In this document: piece by piece, positions 45,300-56,660 of the stretch | How the letters are laid out: each line of letters opens with the position of its first letter | Position numbering within the stretch: the first letter of the stretch is position 1 | Source of the DNA: Adiantum capillus-veneris | Lineage: Eukaryota > Streptophyta > Polypodiopsida > Polypodiales > Pteridaceae | Assembly: GCA_014529385.2 (NCBI GenBank) | Contig: CM043948.1 | Location: forward strand, 82,507,760 to 82,571,759 | DNA length: 64,000 nt | Direction of reading: 5' to 3' | Position numbers and translations under genes: made by a program | The notes under the pieces: model-generated | What the model saw: the letters and a program-made list of their open reading frames with translations, nothing else | Database searches by the model: none | Told to the model about the DNA's origin: nothing

Positions 45300-46529
45300 C
45301 TGGTCATAGTTGCATACCCTCTCTTGCACAGTTCAGTCATTCCAGCTGGGCATTTACCGCGTGTGAACCGCCCCTTAGCATGGTATTGTTAATAAGTGAA
45401 TTTTCAGCCTGTTTCTTCCTTGGTAGTGAGGGCTGATTTGGGACTGCTCGACCTAGCCTCATGCACCTGTAAAGGGAGCTCTTCGGCGCTAGAGACGGGA
45501 GAGGAGACAACAGGAGAAGAAGGGCCAGAAGCCTTAGAGCTTGGAGGGCCAGAACAGCTAGCATTTTCAACCTCCTCTCCATCAGTGTTTTCAGCCTTGA
45601 TCATCAGCGTTTTCAGCCAGAACAGCCAGCAGATTCAGCCCGTCGTCATCCTCGGCAGTAGCATTCGGCCCTAGCCTTGTCATGGTTGCAGATCCTAGCC
45701 ATCGACATCGCTAGGCATTCAGCCATAGCCTCCCGTCGTCGTTGTCGACACAGTACCGCAGCATCTAGTACCCCTTGTGTTCGGCTTGGCTCCTGCCTAA
45801 CTCAGCATAGGGATTCTTAGTACCCGTAGTACCCCATAGAACCCCTCAGTACCTCGTCGTCGTCGACATAGAACCCATCAGTACCTCGTCGTCGTCGACA
45901 TAGAACCGATTAGTACCTCGTCGTCATTGTCATCGTCGTCGACATAAAACCCATCAGTACCTCGTCGTCGTCGTCATTGCGTCGACATAGAACTCATCAG
46001 TAATGCAATTCCCCGTAGTACCCCAATACCCCGTAGTACCCTTTAGTGTCTCAGTAGTACCCAACATTAGTAGCATCAATACCAGTACCCAGCATTAGTA
46101 GTATCCGTACCCATTAGCATCAGCATCTTAGCATTTAGTCATTGTATCAACATTGTGCAAGAATAAAGAAAGTACTTGCTCTGGCAACGGATAATTAAAT
46201 GCTTGCAAGAGGTGGTTCACGTGCAGTTTGGGGAAAATGAGCCCATGCGGTGAAAATGCTTATGCTTGGTGCTAGGTACTAATGCTACATGCTATGGTTT
46301 GTGCAATCAGAGGGTATGCAGCTTCTAAGTGCCTGGACATGCACGTCCTGTGTACATTCTCACAAAGGTGCCATAACACTTTCTAGGCTACCTAAACCCT
46401 AGAAGTAGGTAGAACTTGTCCACATGCACATAGGGTTAGATGTGCACGTGAACACTGCCTAGGCTACCTAAACCCTAGAAGTAGGTACAACTTGTCCACA
46501 TGCACATAGGGTTAGATGTGCACCTGACA
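45300..46529 (-). mobile_element. F-family 3' LTR (divergent copy)
   Basis: On the minus strand it starts TGTCAGGTGCACATC at 46,529, directly after the polypurine tract (gaaaagggggaga). It contains degraded cag-cgt-ttt-cag motifs like other F LTRs. A 34-base minisatellite (unit around gtacctcgtcgtcgtcgaca) spans about 45,850-46,000, and a 76-base tandem duplication spans 46,383-46,528. The far end near 45,300 is not sharply defined. Confidence 0.65.
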
Positions 46530-47235
46530 TCTCCCCCTTTTCAAGGTGAGGTACTGGTACCGAGCTGTATGGCATCTGTATAATCTGCCAACAACTCTTG
46601 GGATCCTGCGAAGCACTCTTCACCGACCCACTCTGTTGCGTGGGTCCCGTGATACTTGAACTTCAGGAAGGTCTGTAGTGCTTGCTTCTTTGGGCTGCGC
46701 GGAAAGCGACGCAGAATGATCTGCTTGGGCTCCAATGCTTCAACTTCGTCTACGATCTTGGGTTCTATCTTCTTCTTCAAGAATCTCCCCTAAGGAATAT
46801 CCTTGAAACCCCTTCAAACACAACATCATAGACGTATCTGTTCCTTGTTGAGTCACTGAAAAAGACTGCTTTGTAAATGGCTGTGTATGGAATGCAGATG
46901 AACAATGTGGGCGAGTGCCAAACCGTTCACCAAACATATGCCAAAAGTGTGATCTAAACTTGACTTTTTGACCTAAAATGGTGAAACACTGTGTTTTCCT
47001 TGAATGCAAACTCTTTATCTTTTCTAGAGTACTGTTCATGCTTCCGTGCTCATCCGTGAGTGAATCATGTGCATCGTGCAATATGGCGTGCCTATGAGAA
47101 GGTAACACATAAAGACGATGACGAAAATACAAGAGACCGTCACGAATGAGAGACTTGGACAATGCAAACTGACTAATCGTGTAAACAAGAGGTACTTCCT
47201 GAATAGGTTCTTTAGACCTTGACTCGAGAGCCAAG
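46530..47235 (-). pseudogene. F-family integrase-like and C-terminal coding relic
   Basis: The minus frame 47,234-46,740 carries LIRDGLLYFRHRLYVLPSHR followed by a His-rich HDAHDSL..EHGS stretch, resembling the integrase zinc-domain entry, and later FGERFGTRPHCSSAFHTQ. A second frame (46,780-46,541) carries KKQALQTFLKFKYHGTHATE and ends LADYTDAIQLGTSTSP just before the polypurine tract. It is chromodomain-like in pattern. A homologous ending is readable in element F (51,600-51,420). Catalytic core motifs are missing. Confidence 0.6.
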
Positions 47236-47613
47236 ATCGGTCCTAGCGCATTTCACGAAAATCCATACATCTGCCACGTAAGCAGCACAAATTGCGGAAG
47301 TGCCTATAGTATGCCACGTGACACTGCAACGCAAAGCGTTCGTACATTTGCCATGTCATCATGCTCCACGCAATCTGTGTGTGTGTGTGTGTGTGTGTGG
47401 GTCTCGCTTTATTTAATCTCTTTAGGTCACTTGGGCCCCATCGGACGGGCTCCCGTAAGTTGGTGGGAGAGGCCACTTGGCAAGACTCTGTAAGTTGGTA
47501 AGACTTCTTTTGCTTCTTCTTCTTCTGTTGCTTCTTCTTAGGGTTTAGGCCCCTTGGTGAGGATTTGCAGGTTGGCTCCGTTCTTCAGTGGCTTGACACG
47601 TCAACAGTTTGTG
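47236..47613 (-). mobile_element. Truncated G-family LTR inserted in the H1 integrase
   Basis: Starts on the minus strand TGTCACAAACTGTTGACGTG at 47,613, like the G2 LTR, and follows it (acttacgggagcccgtccga, then tacgtggcagatgtatgg) before breaking off at about 47,236 into F-family coding sequence. A (GT)n run at 47,377-47,398 is internal. It sits right after the H1 integrase motif FEVIEGAKK. Confidence 0.75.
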
Positions 47614-48196
47614 ACAGAACCTTCTTAGCACCCTCGATTACCTCAAATGTTGCCTTCCCCGTCGACATATGAACTATGTTGTTGTAGGCAAACTCCACCA
47701 AGGGCAAATACTTTTCTCACTAAGCCTTTTGATCTAAAATTTATGACTTCAACAGTTCCAAAACCACTGAATTTGTATCTTGTCAGTCTGTGGGTGGAAC
47801 GAGGACGAGAATTGCAACCGTAGACTAAGGCATACCATGTAATTGGAAAACATGTGAGAGACAATTTTACCAAATGATCGGGCTATGAATTGAGCCTGCT
47901 TATTGAATCTGTCGATGATTGTACAAATGCCATCATGCCCACTCTGAGTCTTGAGGTAGATAAAAAATAAAGTCCATTGCTATGCTTTCCCATGGTCGAG
48001 AAGGTATGGGTAGAGGCCGTAGAAGAATTGGTGCCTTATTCCTATCAAACTTGACCTTTTGGCATACTAAACAGCTGCGAACAAACTCGTCCACATCCTT
48101 TTTGAGCCTTGGCCAATAGGAGTAACGCTCGATACCTCTTAAGGTGGTATCAATGCCGATAATAAGAACATAGACCCAAAAAGCTTCGAACTTCAT
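47614..48196 (-). pseudogene. H1 integrase relic (Ty3/gypsy)
   Basis: Minus strand: IDTTLRGIERYSYWPRLKKD and [18 protein letters not shown] (zinc-binding domain end with CX2C), then [14 protein letters not shown] with the first catalytic Asp. After a frameshift: IIDRFNKQAQFIA, FHPQTD and FAYNN. The stretch with the second Asp is missing and the catalytic Glu is not preserved. The upstream edge fuses directly to RT at 48,190, so RNase H is gone. Confidence 0.85.
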
Positions 48197-48880
48197 GGAC
48201 GTTTTTCAAATCCAGCCAATCACGAATGGTCTCAACTTTGGCCGGGTCTATCTTTACACCTTCCGCTGAGACAATGTGTCCCAAGAAGTGTATCTCCGGC
48301 AAGAAAAACTCACTCTTTTTCCCATTACCAGTTGATGTTGCCACAGTGCCTGGAAAATCTGTAACAGATGGTGTGTGTGCTCTGTGTCACTCTCGGAGAA
48401 GACGATGTCGTCGAAAAAAGGTGCCCACAAATTATCTTTACTCTCAAAAAATTCTGTCCATCATGCGATTGAATGTAGCTGGAGCATTCGTAAGACCAAA
48501 AGGCATCACCAAATACTCATACAAACCAAAAGACATTTTGAAAGCTGTCTTGTAGACATCCCCAGGTGCAATTTGGATCTACTGATAACCACTCTTCAGA
48601 TCAATTCTGCTAAAGCAAGTAGAACCCTGAAGGCTGTCTATAATACCATCGATCTCGGGGATAGGGAATCTGTCCTTGACGGTGATTTTGTTGAGAGCTC
48701 TGTAGTTAATGCACATTCTTCAAGATCCATCTTTCTTAAGAACCAGTAACACAAGCGAACAAAATGGTGAAGTACTAGGTTGAATAAGACCCTTGTCAAG
48801 AAGCTCTTTTACTTGATTCATAATTTCTTCATTTTGGGCTCAGCTAACTTGGTAAGGTGGCCGGTTCGGTGGTGTACTGC
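48150..48880 (-). pseudogene. H1 reverse transcriptase relic
   Basis: The minus strand carries [42 protein letters not shown] (catalytic F-F-D-D near 48,405-48,418, where Y/F-x-D-D is usual), EFFLPEIHFLGHIVSAEGVK and VRSFLGLCSYYRH. Fingers, palm and thumb are all present, with several stops. It follows the protease and precedes a fused integrase. Confidence 0.88.
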
Positions 48881-48899
48881 CTAGAATCAAATCAATCGT

Positions 48900-49324
48900 T
48901 TGATCTTCAGGACGCTAGGGGAGGTAACTCTCCTGGTAATCTTCAGAGAAGCAATCACCTTGAGCTTGCAAAAAATCTTGTTGTTCCTTTTCAAGGTCGG
49001 ACATATTTGACCTTTGACTGTCATTCAACTCTTTCAAGAAGACCGAGTAAAGAAAAAGACTGGATTTCATTAATTTGGAAATGGCCGAAGCCGATACAAG
49101 TGGGACGAACTCGCCCTTCAATTTTACATCAAGTATAATCTCTTTACCCTTCTCATTCTTCAGGATAGCTTTTCTTGCCCTATAATTGACCACTACGCTC
49201 TTCTTGTGGAACCAAGGGATTCCTAACAGAACGTCACACCCTTTCAAAGGCATGATGAAGAAGTCCTCGTGCCCTAAATACCCTTGACAATGCAATTGTA
49301 GTTTGCCAATGACAGGTGTAATGG
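48900..49324 (-). pseudogene. H1 protease, C-terminal part, and linker to RT
   Basis: The minus strand reads PVIGKLQLHCQGYLGHEDFF, then CDVLLGIPWFHKKSVVVNYR, the conserved LLGxPW protease end, then an acidic linker to the RT. The active-site half lies at 56,788-56,917; element G1 separates the two halves. Confidence 0.85.
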
Positions 49325-49749
49325 TAACATGTCACAAGACTGGCACCACGTGCCAATAGAAAGAACAGACTGAACAACTTTAAGCACTTCAAATAACAAC
49401 AGAACTGAAATAGAGAGAGATGACACGCGACACGGAGTGGTAGAATTCCACCCCAGAGAGTATTGGCCCCAAACCTTGGCGCCCCTTTCTGTATTTCTTT
49501 ATATTGCATCAACACAGTACAAGCCGGTACCCCAGACTCTGCACCTTCTCCAGGAAGCATGCCAGAGAATGAGCCCTAACCTCATATTTAAAGGCCCTTG
49601 GCCTAAAATGCAATTACAGTGAAAAGCCTTCAAACTCAAAAGCATTTGGTCCAAAAGCAAAACCAAAAAGCTGCGAGCGTAATTCACGGAAATCTGTACA
49701 GCCTGCCACGTCATTAGCCAACGCAAAACGTGGAAATCTGCCTGTTGCC

Positions 49750-49900
49750 CTTAGGGTTAGGGTTAGGGTTTTCAGAATTAGGGTTTGCAGGTTTTAGGGT
49801 TAGGGTTTCCAAAATTAGGGCAGGTTTTAGGGTTAGGGTTTCCAGTATTAGGGTTTCAACAGTTAGGATTTTTGGTAGAAATTAGGGTTAGGGTTTTTGC
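49750..49900 (-). repeat. Telomere-like repeat tract in a G1 LTR
   Basis: Runs of ttagggttagggttaggg and tttagggttagggtttcc variants, about ten TTAGGG/TTTAGGG units with interruptions. The other G1 LTR has a shorter version (56,557-56,660). The G2 LTRs have only a single ctaaaccctaa at that place. Confidence 0.85.
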
Positions 49901-51409
49901 TCTCGGGCAACCACGTCATCACTTTGTGACACTTCTTCTGTTACTTGTTCTTCTTAGGGTTTAGGCCCCTCGGCCGGTAGCTCCGTTCTTCAATAGGTCG
50001 ACACGTCAGCAGGTTGTTACATCTCCCCTTCTTGAAAGAGAGTAATCGTCCTCGATTACAGCATATCTGCAAAACAACTCAAGTCAGCTCAAAAATTTTC
50101 GAGGGACATTCCGAGGGACAATCAGTGTTAGGTGTAGTGGAATGATTGTTTGAGCTTCGCTCAAGATGAGTGCTCCAAACTGTGCTCAAGGTTCCTTTTA
50201 GTTCTTATGGAAGGGAGAGCCTTCCGTTCTTAATGGGAAGTGCTATGATCACAAACAAAGTGAATGGACACTGTGCGTGCAAGTGTATGAGACTGAGAGA
50301 TAGAGAGAGAAGAGAGATACGACACCAGAGACGTTGTAAAACCCTCCTCTGAAGGCCCCACTGTCGTTGGCGAGAGTGGTCTACTTATTGATTGTACAAG
50401 TGGTACAATGCGGATGCAATGGACTGATGCAACTTGGGACTATGCCGACGACGACGACGGGGATGGCGACGACGACTTTAGGGCTGAAATCTGCGGTCTT
50501 TTTACTGCTGTCCAAAAAAGCTATGGGCTGAAATCTGCTAATCTTCTATCTGCTGAATTTTGACTCTATGTCGGTGAGGATGTCGATGAAGACGATGCGA
50601 CGACGACGCGCTGAAAACGCAGATGCTGAAATCTGTATTTTCCGGGCTGAAACTGTAAACCTTGCGGAAACTGACCGTGCGGCGAGGAACTATTGCAGGA
50701 AGGTGAGATCTGCGAGGTTCGGGACTTGATCTGCGATGTCTGACTGCTGAAAACTGAAAACGCTGATCCTAGGGCTGATTTTGTCGCGATTGATCTGCAA
50801 AACGCTGAGGTTGCTGGCAAATGCAAAAACGCTAGGGCTGAAAATGGAGTTTCTATCGCCGGGATTCTGCAGATAGAAAAACGCTAGGCTGATCTGCTGT
50901 GGTCTTGTCGCCGTGGCTCTGCAAATGCGAAACGCTTGCTGATCTGCGGTGTCTTGTCCAAAAACGCTAGCCAAGATGCTGTGGAGCAAAAACGCTAGAA
51001 GCCTTTGGGGTCCTGCTGAGAAGGTGCCTATTGAGCGGTGCTCCTGCTGCCTCTTCTGCCAGAAAGTGCTAACTTGGGTTTGCTTATATATTAACTTAGC
51101 AAAATTGCCCTACCCACTTTTGTTGGAAAGTCACTTAAATTAATAAGTGAAAAATGCCAAAAATAGGTAAAATAGGCTAAATGCCCTGGAAAATTCCCCT
51201 GATTGATTCTGATGGGAATGCTTATGATCATGATGTGTGCAACCAGAGGATATGCATCTATACTAAGTGATTGGGCATGCACGGTCTACGAATAGACTCA
51301 CAAAAAGTGCCAGATCACTTCTAAATCTAGATTGACTGGACTGACTGAACCCTGATCATGCTGTAGCTTGTCCACGGATACATAGGGTTGGATGTGTCAT
51401 GTGACATCC

Positions 51410-52190
51410 TCTCCTTTTCAAAGTGAGGTACTGGTACCGAACTGTATGGCGTCGAGGGAGATCGCCAATAGCATCCGGAATCTTGGAAGGGACTCTTCGT
51501 CGGCCCACGCTGATGTGTGGGTCGTGTGGTACTTGAACTTCATAAAGGTCTGCAACGCTTGCTTCTTTGGGCCGCGCCGAAAGCGACAAAATCTTTTGAA
51601 TCTCCTTCCTTGCTTGAACTTCGTCTAGAGTCGTGCTTCTTTCATCTTCAAGAATCTCCATGGCTGAAAATTCGTGAAACCACTTCCAACACAAAAACAT
51701 GAACATACCCATTACATGTAAAGTGAGAGGAAAAAATCTTGTCTTCGCTAAGGACCGTGTATGCAATGTAGATGAACATAGAGACGGAGTGACAACCCGT
51801 TCATCAAACACATGCAAACAATGAGATTGAATCTTTAGCTTATGACCTATAGCAATCAACTGTGGCAATTCACAACGGAAATGCCCATGCTTGGTGCTCA
51901 TACTTTCATGTGCTCTGTCTACAACGGTGTCATGCCAAGGAAGAGACATGGAATGTGACTTCCTGACATACATACTTTTCAGCTTTTCATGAAAAATCCG
52001 CATACATTCGTGCTCATCCATGAGAGAAATGTGCTAACATACAATATGTCATGCCTAGGAAAAAAGGATCACATAACGATGCTGACTAAAATACAGGAAA
52101 CGATCACGAATGAAACATTCGAACAATGCGTGCGTATCAATTATGCGAACACAGAATACTTTCTGTGAGGGTTCTTTGGACCTAGGCTCG
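51410..52190 (-). pseudogene. F integrase-like/C-terminal relic
   Basis: The minus strand has an open stretch 52,021-51,420 whose companion frame ends KKQALQTFMKFKYHTTHTSA and DAIQFGTSTSL before the polypurine tract, matching the C-terminal end of the other F-family copy (46,541-46,700). Upstream, around 52,190-52,080, it matches the same copy's LALESRSKEP segment. No catalytic D-D-E or RT motif is present. Confidence 0.55.
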
Positions 52191-52339
52191 AGAGCCAAGA
52201 TCGGTTCTTCGGGATATATCGAATCTTCTTGTGGGGGATCTGTGGACCTTGACTCGAAAGCCAAGATCGATTCTTCTTGATTGATTGAATCTGTAACGAG
52301 GTTAGCTTCGCTAGAAAAACCATCCACTAACACATCATC

Positions 52340-52645
52340 CTTGTGAACAATCACGTCATCTTCATGCAACTCATCATGCTTGTGAGAAATCACATCTTGA
52401 TCATGCAAATCATCATGCTTGTGAGAAATCACATCTTGATCATGCAAATCATTGTCATTCAAATCATCATGCTTATCATCATCGTTCGATTCATCATCAT
52501 GCTTATCTTTGTCATCCAAATCATCATGCTTGTCATTCAAATCATCATGCTTATCATCATGCAAATCATTGTGCTTATCATTGTCAATCAAAACATCATG
52601 CAAGTCATTGTCAATCAAAGCATCATCATGCTTCACACAATCATG
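52340..52645 (-). repeat. His/Asp-rich coding minisatellite of element F
   Basis: On the minus strand the frame encodes units such as KHDDLHDQDVISH repeated with variation for about 100 residues, built from a DNA unit around tcatgcaaatcatcatgctt. The opposite strand is accidentally open as well, giving an Ile/Met-rich frame that is not considered a gene. The role of such a tract in an LTR element is unknown. Confidence 0.8.
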
Positions 52646-53094
52646 CAAATCCTGTGTGTCATGCTTTGGAGAAGAAGAGATTTAGAGAGTCTCCTTTTCC
52701 CGAATCTCTTGCATTTGTGCCTGAGCTTGAGAAAAGAGTCGCAAGAACTCTTCCCTTCTTGCTTTGTTCTCGCGATCAAATTCTGCTTGTCTTGCTTTGT
52801 TCTCTGCTTGTCTTTCTGCGCGCTCACGATCCAATTTGGCTTGTCGTTCTTTGGCTTCCAAGCGTGCTTGCTCGTGCTCATGCGCATGGCTGCCATTCTT
52901 GCGGCATTTCTTGCTTCGCGCTGTAAATTCTGTTCCATAAACAACAGCTCCAACTCCTCCATTGGAGTTAGTGCAATAGTTGTCGTAGATGGGGAAGGGT
53001 CAGAAAAACCTCCTGGCGGGGAAAATTCTTCTTCGCCTCTCTCATGCTCATCACCTCCAAGCTAAGTATCCATTCCGCTTCGAGTGATGACCAT
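52633..53094 (-). pseudogene. F gag-like N-terminus
   Basis: The start codon at 53,094 opens MVITRSGMDT, followed by a stop, then continues in the same frame with an acidic, Pro-rich stretch (EFSPPGGFSDPSPS) and PMEELELLFMEQNLQREARN. The M-V-x-T-R-S-G start and following charged coiled coil are seen in some plant Ty3 gag proteins. A frame change near 52,900 breaks the coiled coil. No capsid or zinc knuckle was found. Confidence 0.5.
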
Positions 53095-54723
53095 TTTGAA
53101 GTCGTGGGTTCTTGGGTTCTTGTGGTCTTGGGTTCTTAAGTTCACGAGGAACTTGGGTTCTTGCGGGTCTTGAGTTCTTGAGGTTCTTGAGGTTTTCTTT
53201 CGCTTGCAAACCGCGTTTGAGAAGGATCTTCTCTTCACCCGAGTTCTACTCCTTTCCGCGGGCACACCTTGGCGGCCTTGCGCTCTTACCAAGGTTGCTT
53301 TTTCCCACCTCACGTCGATTGGCCGGCCGCTAAGTGCATGGTCTGCTCTTAATGAGTGAAAAGAGACACAAGGGGAGGCTGGACAAGCCCTTCTTTCTTG
53401 GGATTCCTGTCACTCTTCAACAAAACACGATTAGGAATCGACACGCCCAAGCGAACTTGGGTTCGTGCAACCTCAACAAGCAAAAAAAATTTTGTGGTTC
53501 TTTCCTTGAGTGATACAGATGCTCAAGGTTCCTTTTAGTTCTTATGGAAGAGAGAGCCTTCCGTTCTTAATGGGAAGTGCTATGATCACAAACAAAGTGA
53601 ATGGACACTGTGCGTGCAATTGTATGAGACTGAGAGATAGAGAGAGAAGAGAGTTATGACACCAGAGACGTTGTAAAACCCTCCTCCGAAGGCCCCACTC
53701 TCGTCGGCGAGAGTGGTCTACTTATTGATTGCACAAGTGGTACAATGCGGATGCAATGGACTGACGCAACTTGGGACTATGCCGATGACGATGACGGGGA
53801 TGGCGACGACGACTTTAGGGCTGAAATCTGCGGTCTTTCTACTGCTGTCCAAAAACGCTATGGGCTGAAATCTGCTAATCTTCTATCTGCTGAATTCTGA
53901 CTCTATGTCGGTGACTATGTCGATGACGACGATGCTGAAATTTGCGTTTTCCGGGCTGAAGCTGTAAACCTTGTGGAAACTGATCGTGCGGCGAGGAACT
54001 GCGGCAGGAAGGTGAGATTTACGAGGTTCTGGACTTGATCTGCGATGTCTGACTGCTGAAAACTGAAAATGCTGATCCTAGGGCTGATTTCGTCGCGATA
54101 GATCTGCAAAACGCTGAGGTTGCTGGCAAATGCAAAAACGCTAGGGCTGAAAATGGAGTTTCTGTTGCCGGGATTCTGCAGATAGAAAAACGCTAGGCTG
54201 ATCTGCTGTGGTCTTGTCGCCGTGGCTTTGCAAATGCAAAACGCTGGCTGATCTGCGGTGTCTTGTCCAAAAACGCTAGCCAAGATGCTGTGGAGCAAAG
54301 ACGCTAGAAGCCTTTGGGGTCTTGTTGAGAAGGTGCCTGTTGAGCGGTGCTCCTGCTGTCTCTTCTGCCAGAAAGTGCTAACTTGGGTTTGCTTATATAT
54401 TAACTTAACAAAATTGCCCTACCTACTTTTGTTGGAAAGTCACTTAAATTAATAAGTGGAAAATGCCAAAAATAGGTAAAATAGGCTAAATGCCCTGGAA
54501 AATTCCCCTGATTGATTCTGATGGGAATGCTTATGATCATGATGTGTGCAACCAGAGGATATGCATCTATACTAAGTGATTGGGCATGCACGTTCTACGA
54601 ATAGACTCACAAAAAGTGCCAGATCACTTCTAAATCTAGACTGACTGGACTGACTGAACCCTGATCATGCTGTAGCTTGTCCACGGACACATAGGGTTGG
54701 ATGTGTCACGTGACAATCAGTTT

Positions 54724-54860
54724 GCTCTTTTTATTAAGGAGTTAGCTTCTCCTTTCTGCTCTTTTGATCAAGGAGTTAGCTTCTCCTATCGGCTGTTTTG
54801 ATCAAGGAGTTAGCTTCTCCTTTCTGCTCTTTTGATCAAGGAGTTAGCTTCTCCTTTCGT
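54724..54860 (-). repeat. 33-bp tandem repeats in G1
   Basis: Four units around gatcaaggagttagcttctcc. G2 has three units in the reverse sense (58,968-59,070). The array lies between the hairpin cluster and the polypurine tract. Confidence 0.85.
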
Positions 54861-55069
54861 CCAGATCGGAACTCTTGATATTCCGGCGTATAAAATTAGC
54901 CATCACACCCAGACCGTACTGATCTTCCACGGGTGTCTTGGTGCACTAAAATTACATACACAGGCAATCTCATCCAATTAGGAATATTCAGTAGTTGGCA
55001 CATCACAATGCAACACAAATGCTTACATATGCATGTTACAAGACATAGAAACATAAAGCTGCCGATGAA

Positions 55070-55300
55070 CACTCCTCCCGCATAACCTAACAAGGTCCGG
55101 GCCGGGAGATATTCAACGACTCCCTCATCACTCCTCCCGCATAACCTAAAAAGGTCCGGGCCGGGAGAGATAGAGACCTTTTACAACCAAACGTCCCCCA
55201 GACCGCAGCCTGCGTCGTTTGGAGGTGCTGAGAGTAAGCACTGCTTAGACTTCTTAATACTCCTCCCGCATAACCATCCAGGTCTGGGCCGGGAGTCACA
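55070..55300 (-). repeat. Three tandem RNA-hairpin motifs in G1
   Basis: Three copies (55,075-55,108, 55,134-55,167, 55,263-55,295) in which CTCCCG pairs with CGGGAG. In the first two, an inner ACCT pairs with AGGT around a short loop. Between copies are gtttgg-type spacers with ctcagcacctcc-like sequence. G2 has four related copies at 58,467-58,760. Confidence 0.75.
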
Positions 55301-55619
55301 ACAACAATTACTTTACAAGCATACAACCAAACGCTCCCCAGACATCGGCCTGCGTCGTTCCGAGGTTCAAACAATACCAAAACAGTATTTCTCACTTCTC
55401 CACCCTGGAGTAAAATCACCAATCATTGAAACCAATATCAAACCAGAGTCAAACAATTCAAATTAGCACCCAAATAGGTTCAAAACAGATACCATCTATT
55501 TCAAACAAATTCCAAACAGGATCACCAAACAAGATCAAACAGAACTCAAACTTAAAAAGAAATCTTGACATCAGTCGAGCTCGAAAAGTCGACTGACTTT
55601 CCATCTTGAAACTTGCACC

Positions 55620-56050
55620 AAAAATTAGGGTTAGGTTCCTTCCATGAGGTCGTAGTCGAGCATAGCATGGTCCATCAGCTCTTGGACAGGCAGTGTTTCT
55701 TTGGCGGTGATGGTAGTCCCAAGAGATAGCAATCACACTGAACCTCCAAGGTCATCTGCTCGTGAAGAGACATCTATTGAGAGATGTCAAGAAATTTCAA
55801 GTTATAATCTGCTAGGGTTTCCATGGCAAGCATTTCAGGATACCCTACTCTGCTAGAATTTGCACTCCGAAGGAAGATGTCAGAATACCATATAACTCAT
55901 TTTTTTTTTTTTTCTTGAAAGCTTGCCAAGTACTTGGAGTATGCTGCTTGGTAGCTGTAGACATCAACATCTGCATGGCACTGCTTCTGAGAAAAACAGT
56001 GACTTGAAACAAATCTGGATCCTTCTCTTGCAAGTGATCTTAATTGGCTT
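55620..56050 (-). pseudogene. G1 paired small ORFs (unknown function)
   Basis: On the minus strand, an upstream ORF ends MLAMETLADYNLKFLDISQ and stop. Its TAG is immediately followed by ATG of a second small ORF beginning MSLHEQMTLEVQCDCYL. The upstream ORF has lost its frame in a poly-A tract near 55,910 and the downstream one near 55,720. G2 carries the same pair. No family was recognised; the arrangement suggests a stop-start coupled pair in the parental element. Confidence 0.5.
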
Positions 56051-56126
56051 ATGCGCTGTAAGACATGAGCGGTGAAGACGGGAGCGCGCCCGATGCGCGA
56101 TGAAGTAAGGGTGGGAGTGGGTGATA

Positions 56127-56137
56127 CTCTGATACCA
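56127..56137 (-). promoter_or_regulatory. G1 primer-binding site (initiator tRNA-Met)
   Basis: Minus strand TGGTATCAGAG, one base inside the LTR end. Confidence 0.9.
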
Positions 56138-56556
56138 CTGTCACAAGACTGGCACCACGTGCCAATAGAAAGAACAGATTGAACAACTTTAAGCACTTCA
56201 AATAACAACTGAACTGAAATAGAGAGAGATGACATGCGACACGGAGTGGTAGAATTCCACCCCAGAGAGTATTGGCCCCTAACCTTGGCGCCCCTTTCGG
56301 TATTTCTTTATATTGCATCAACACAGTACAAGCCGGTACTCCAGACTCTACACCTTCTCCAGGAAGCATGCCAGAGAATGAGCCCTAACCTCATATTTAA
56401 AGGCCCTTGGCCTAAAAAGCAATTACAGTGAAAAGCCTTCAAACTCAAAAGCATCTGGTCCAAAAGCAAAGCCAAAAAGCTGCCAGCGTAAATCACGGAA
56501 ATCCGTACAGCCTTTGACGTCATCAGCCAATGCAAAAGGCAAAAATCTACTTGCTG

Positions 56557-56660
56557 TCCTTAGGGTTAGGGTTAGGATTTCTGCAGTTTTAGGGTTAGGA
56601 TTTCCAAAATTAGGGTTTCAGCAGTTAGGGTTTTGGCATAAATTAGGGTTAGGGTTTTTG
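56557..56660 (-). repeat. Telomere-like repeat tract in the other G1 LTR
   Basis: Interspersed ttagggttaggg, ttagggtttcag and tagggttagggttttt blocks. It is shorter than the tract at 49,750-49,900 and accounts for much of the length difference (644 against 692 bases) between the G1 LTRs. Confidence 0.8.

Larger units (their letters stand above)
50126..54715 (-). mobile_element. F: short LTR retrotransposon without pol, nested in G1
   Basis: Left LTR 50,126-51,406, right LTR 53,520-54,715 (missing about 60 bases at its inner edge), very similar to each other. Target duplication ATCAG at 50,121-50,125 and 54,716-54,720. Removing the element restores a continuous G1 sequence (gagggaca-atcag-tttgctc), which also occurs uninterrupted, in reverse, in G2 near 59,070-59,090. 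The interior of ~2.1 kb has a gag-like start, a His/Asp-rich repeat and a C-terminal relic, but no RT. Confidence 0.92.

Noticed and set aside
45850-46130. gtcgtcgtcgaca-type minisatellite as a coding Val/Asp repeat
   Set aside because: It lies inside an F-family LTR and all frames contain stops from the intervening tag triplets.
49745-49905. Possible chromosome end or interstitial telomere scar
   Set aside because: The telomere-like units are inside both LTRs of G1 at the same position, so they travelled with the element.
52343-53065. Long + strand open frame of 240 codons, Ile/Met/His-rich
   Set aside because: It is the antisense of the His/Asp-rich minisatellite and gag-like start of element F; composition follows the repeat, not a protein family.
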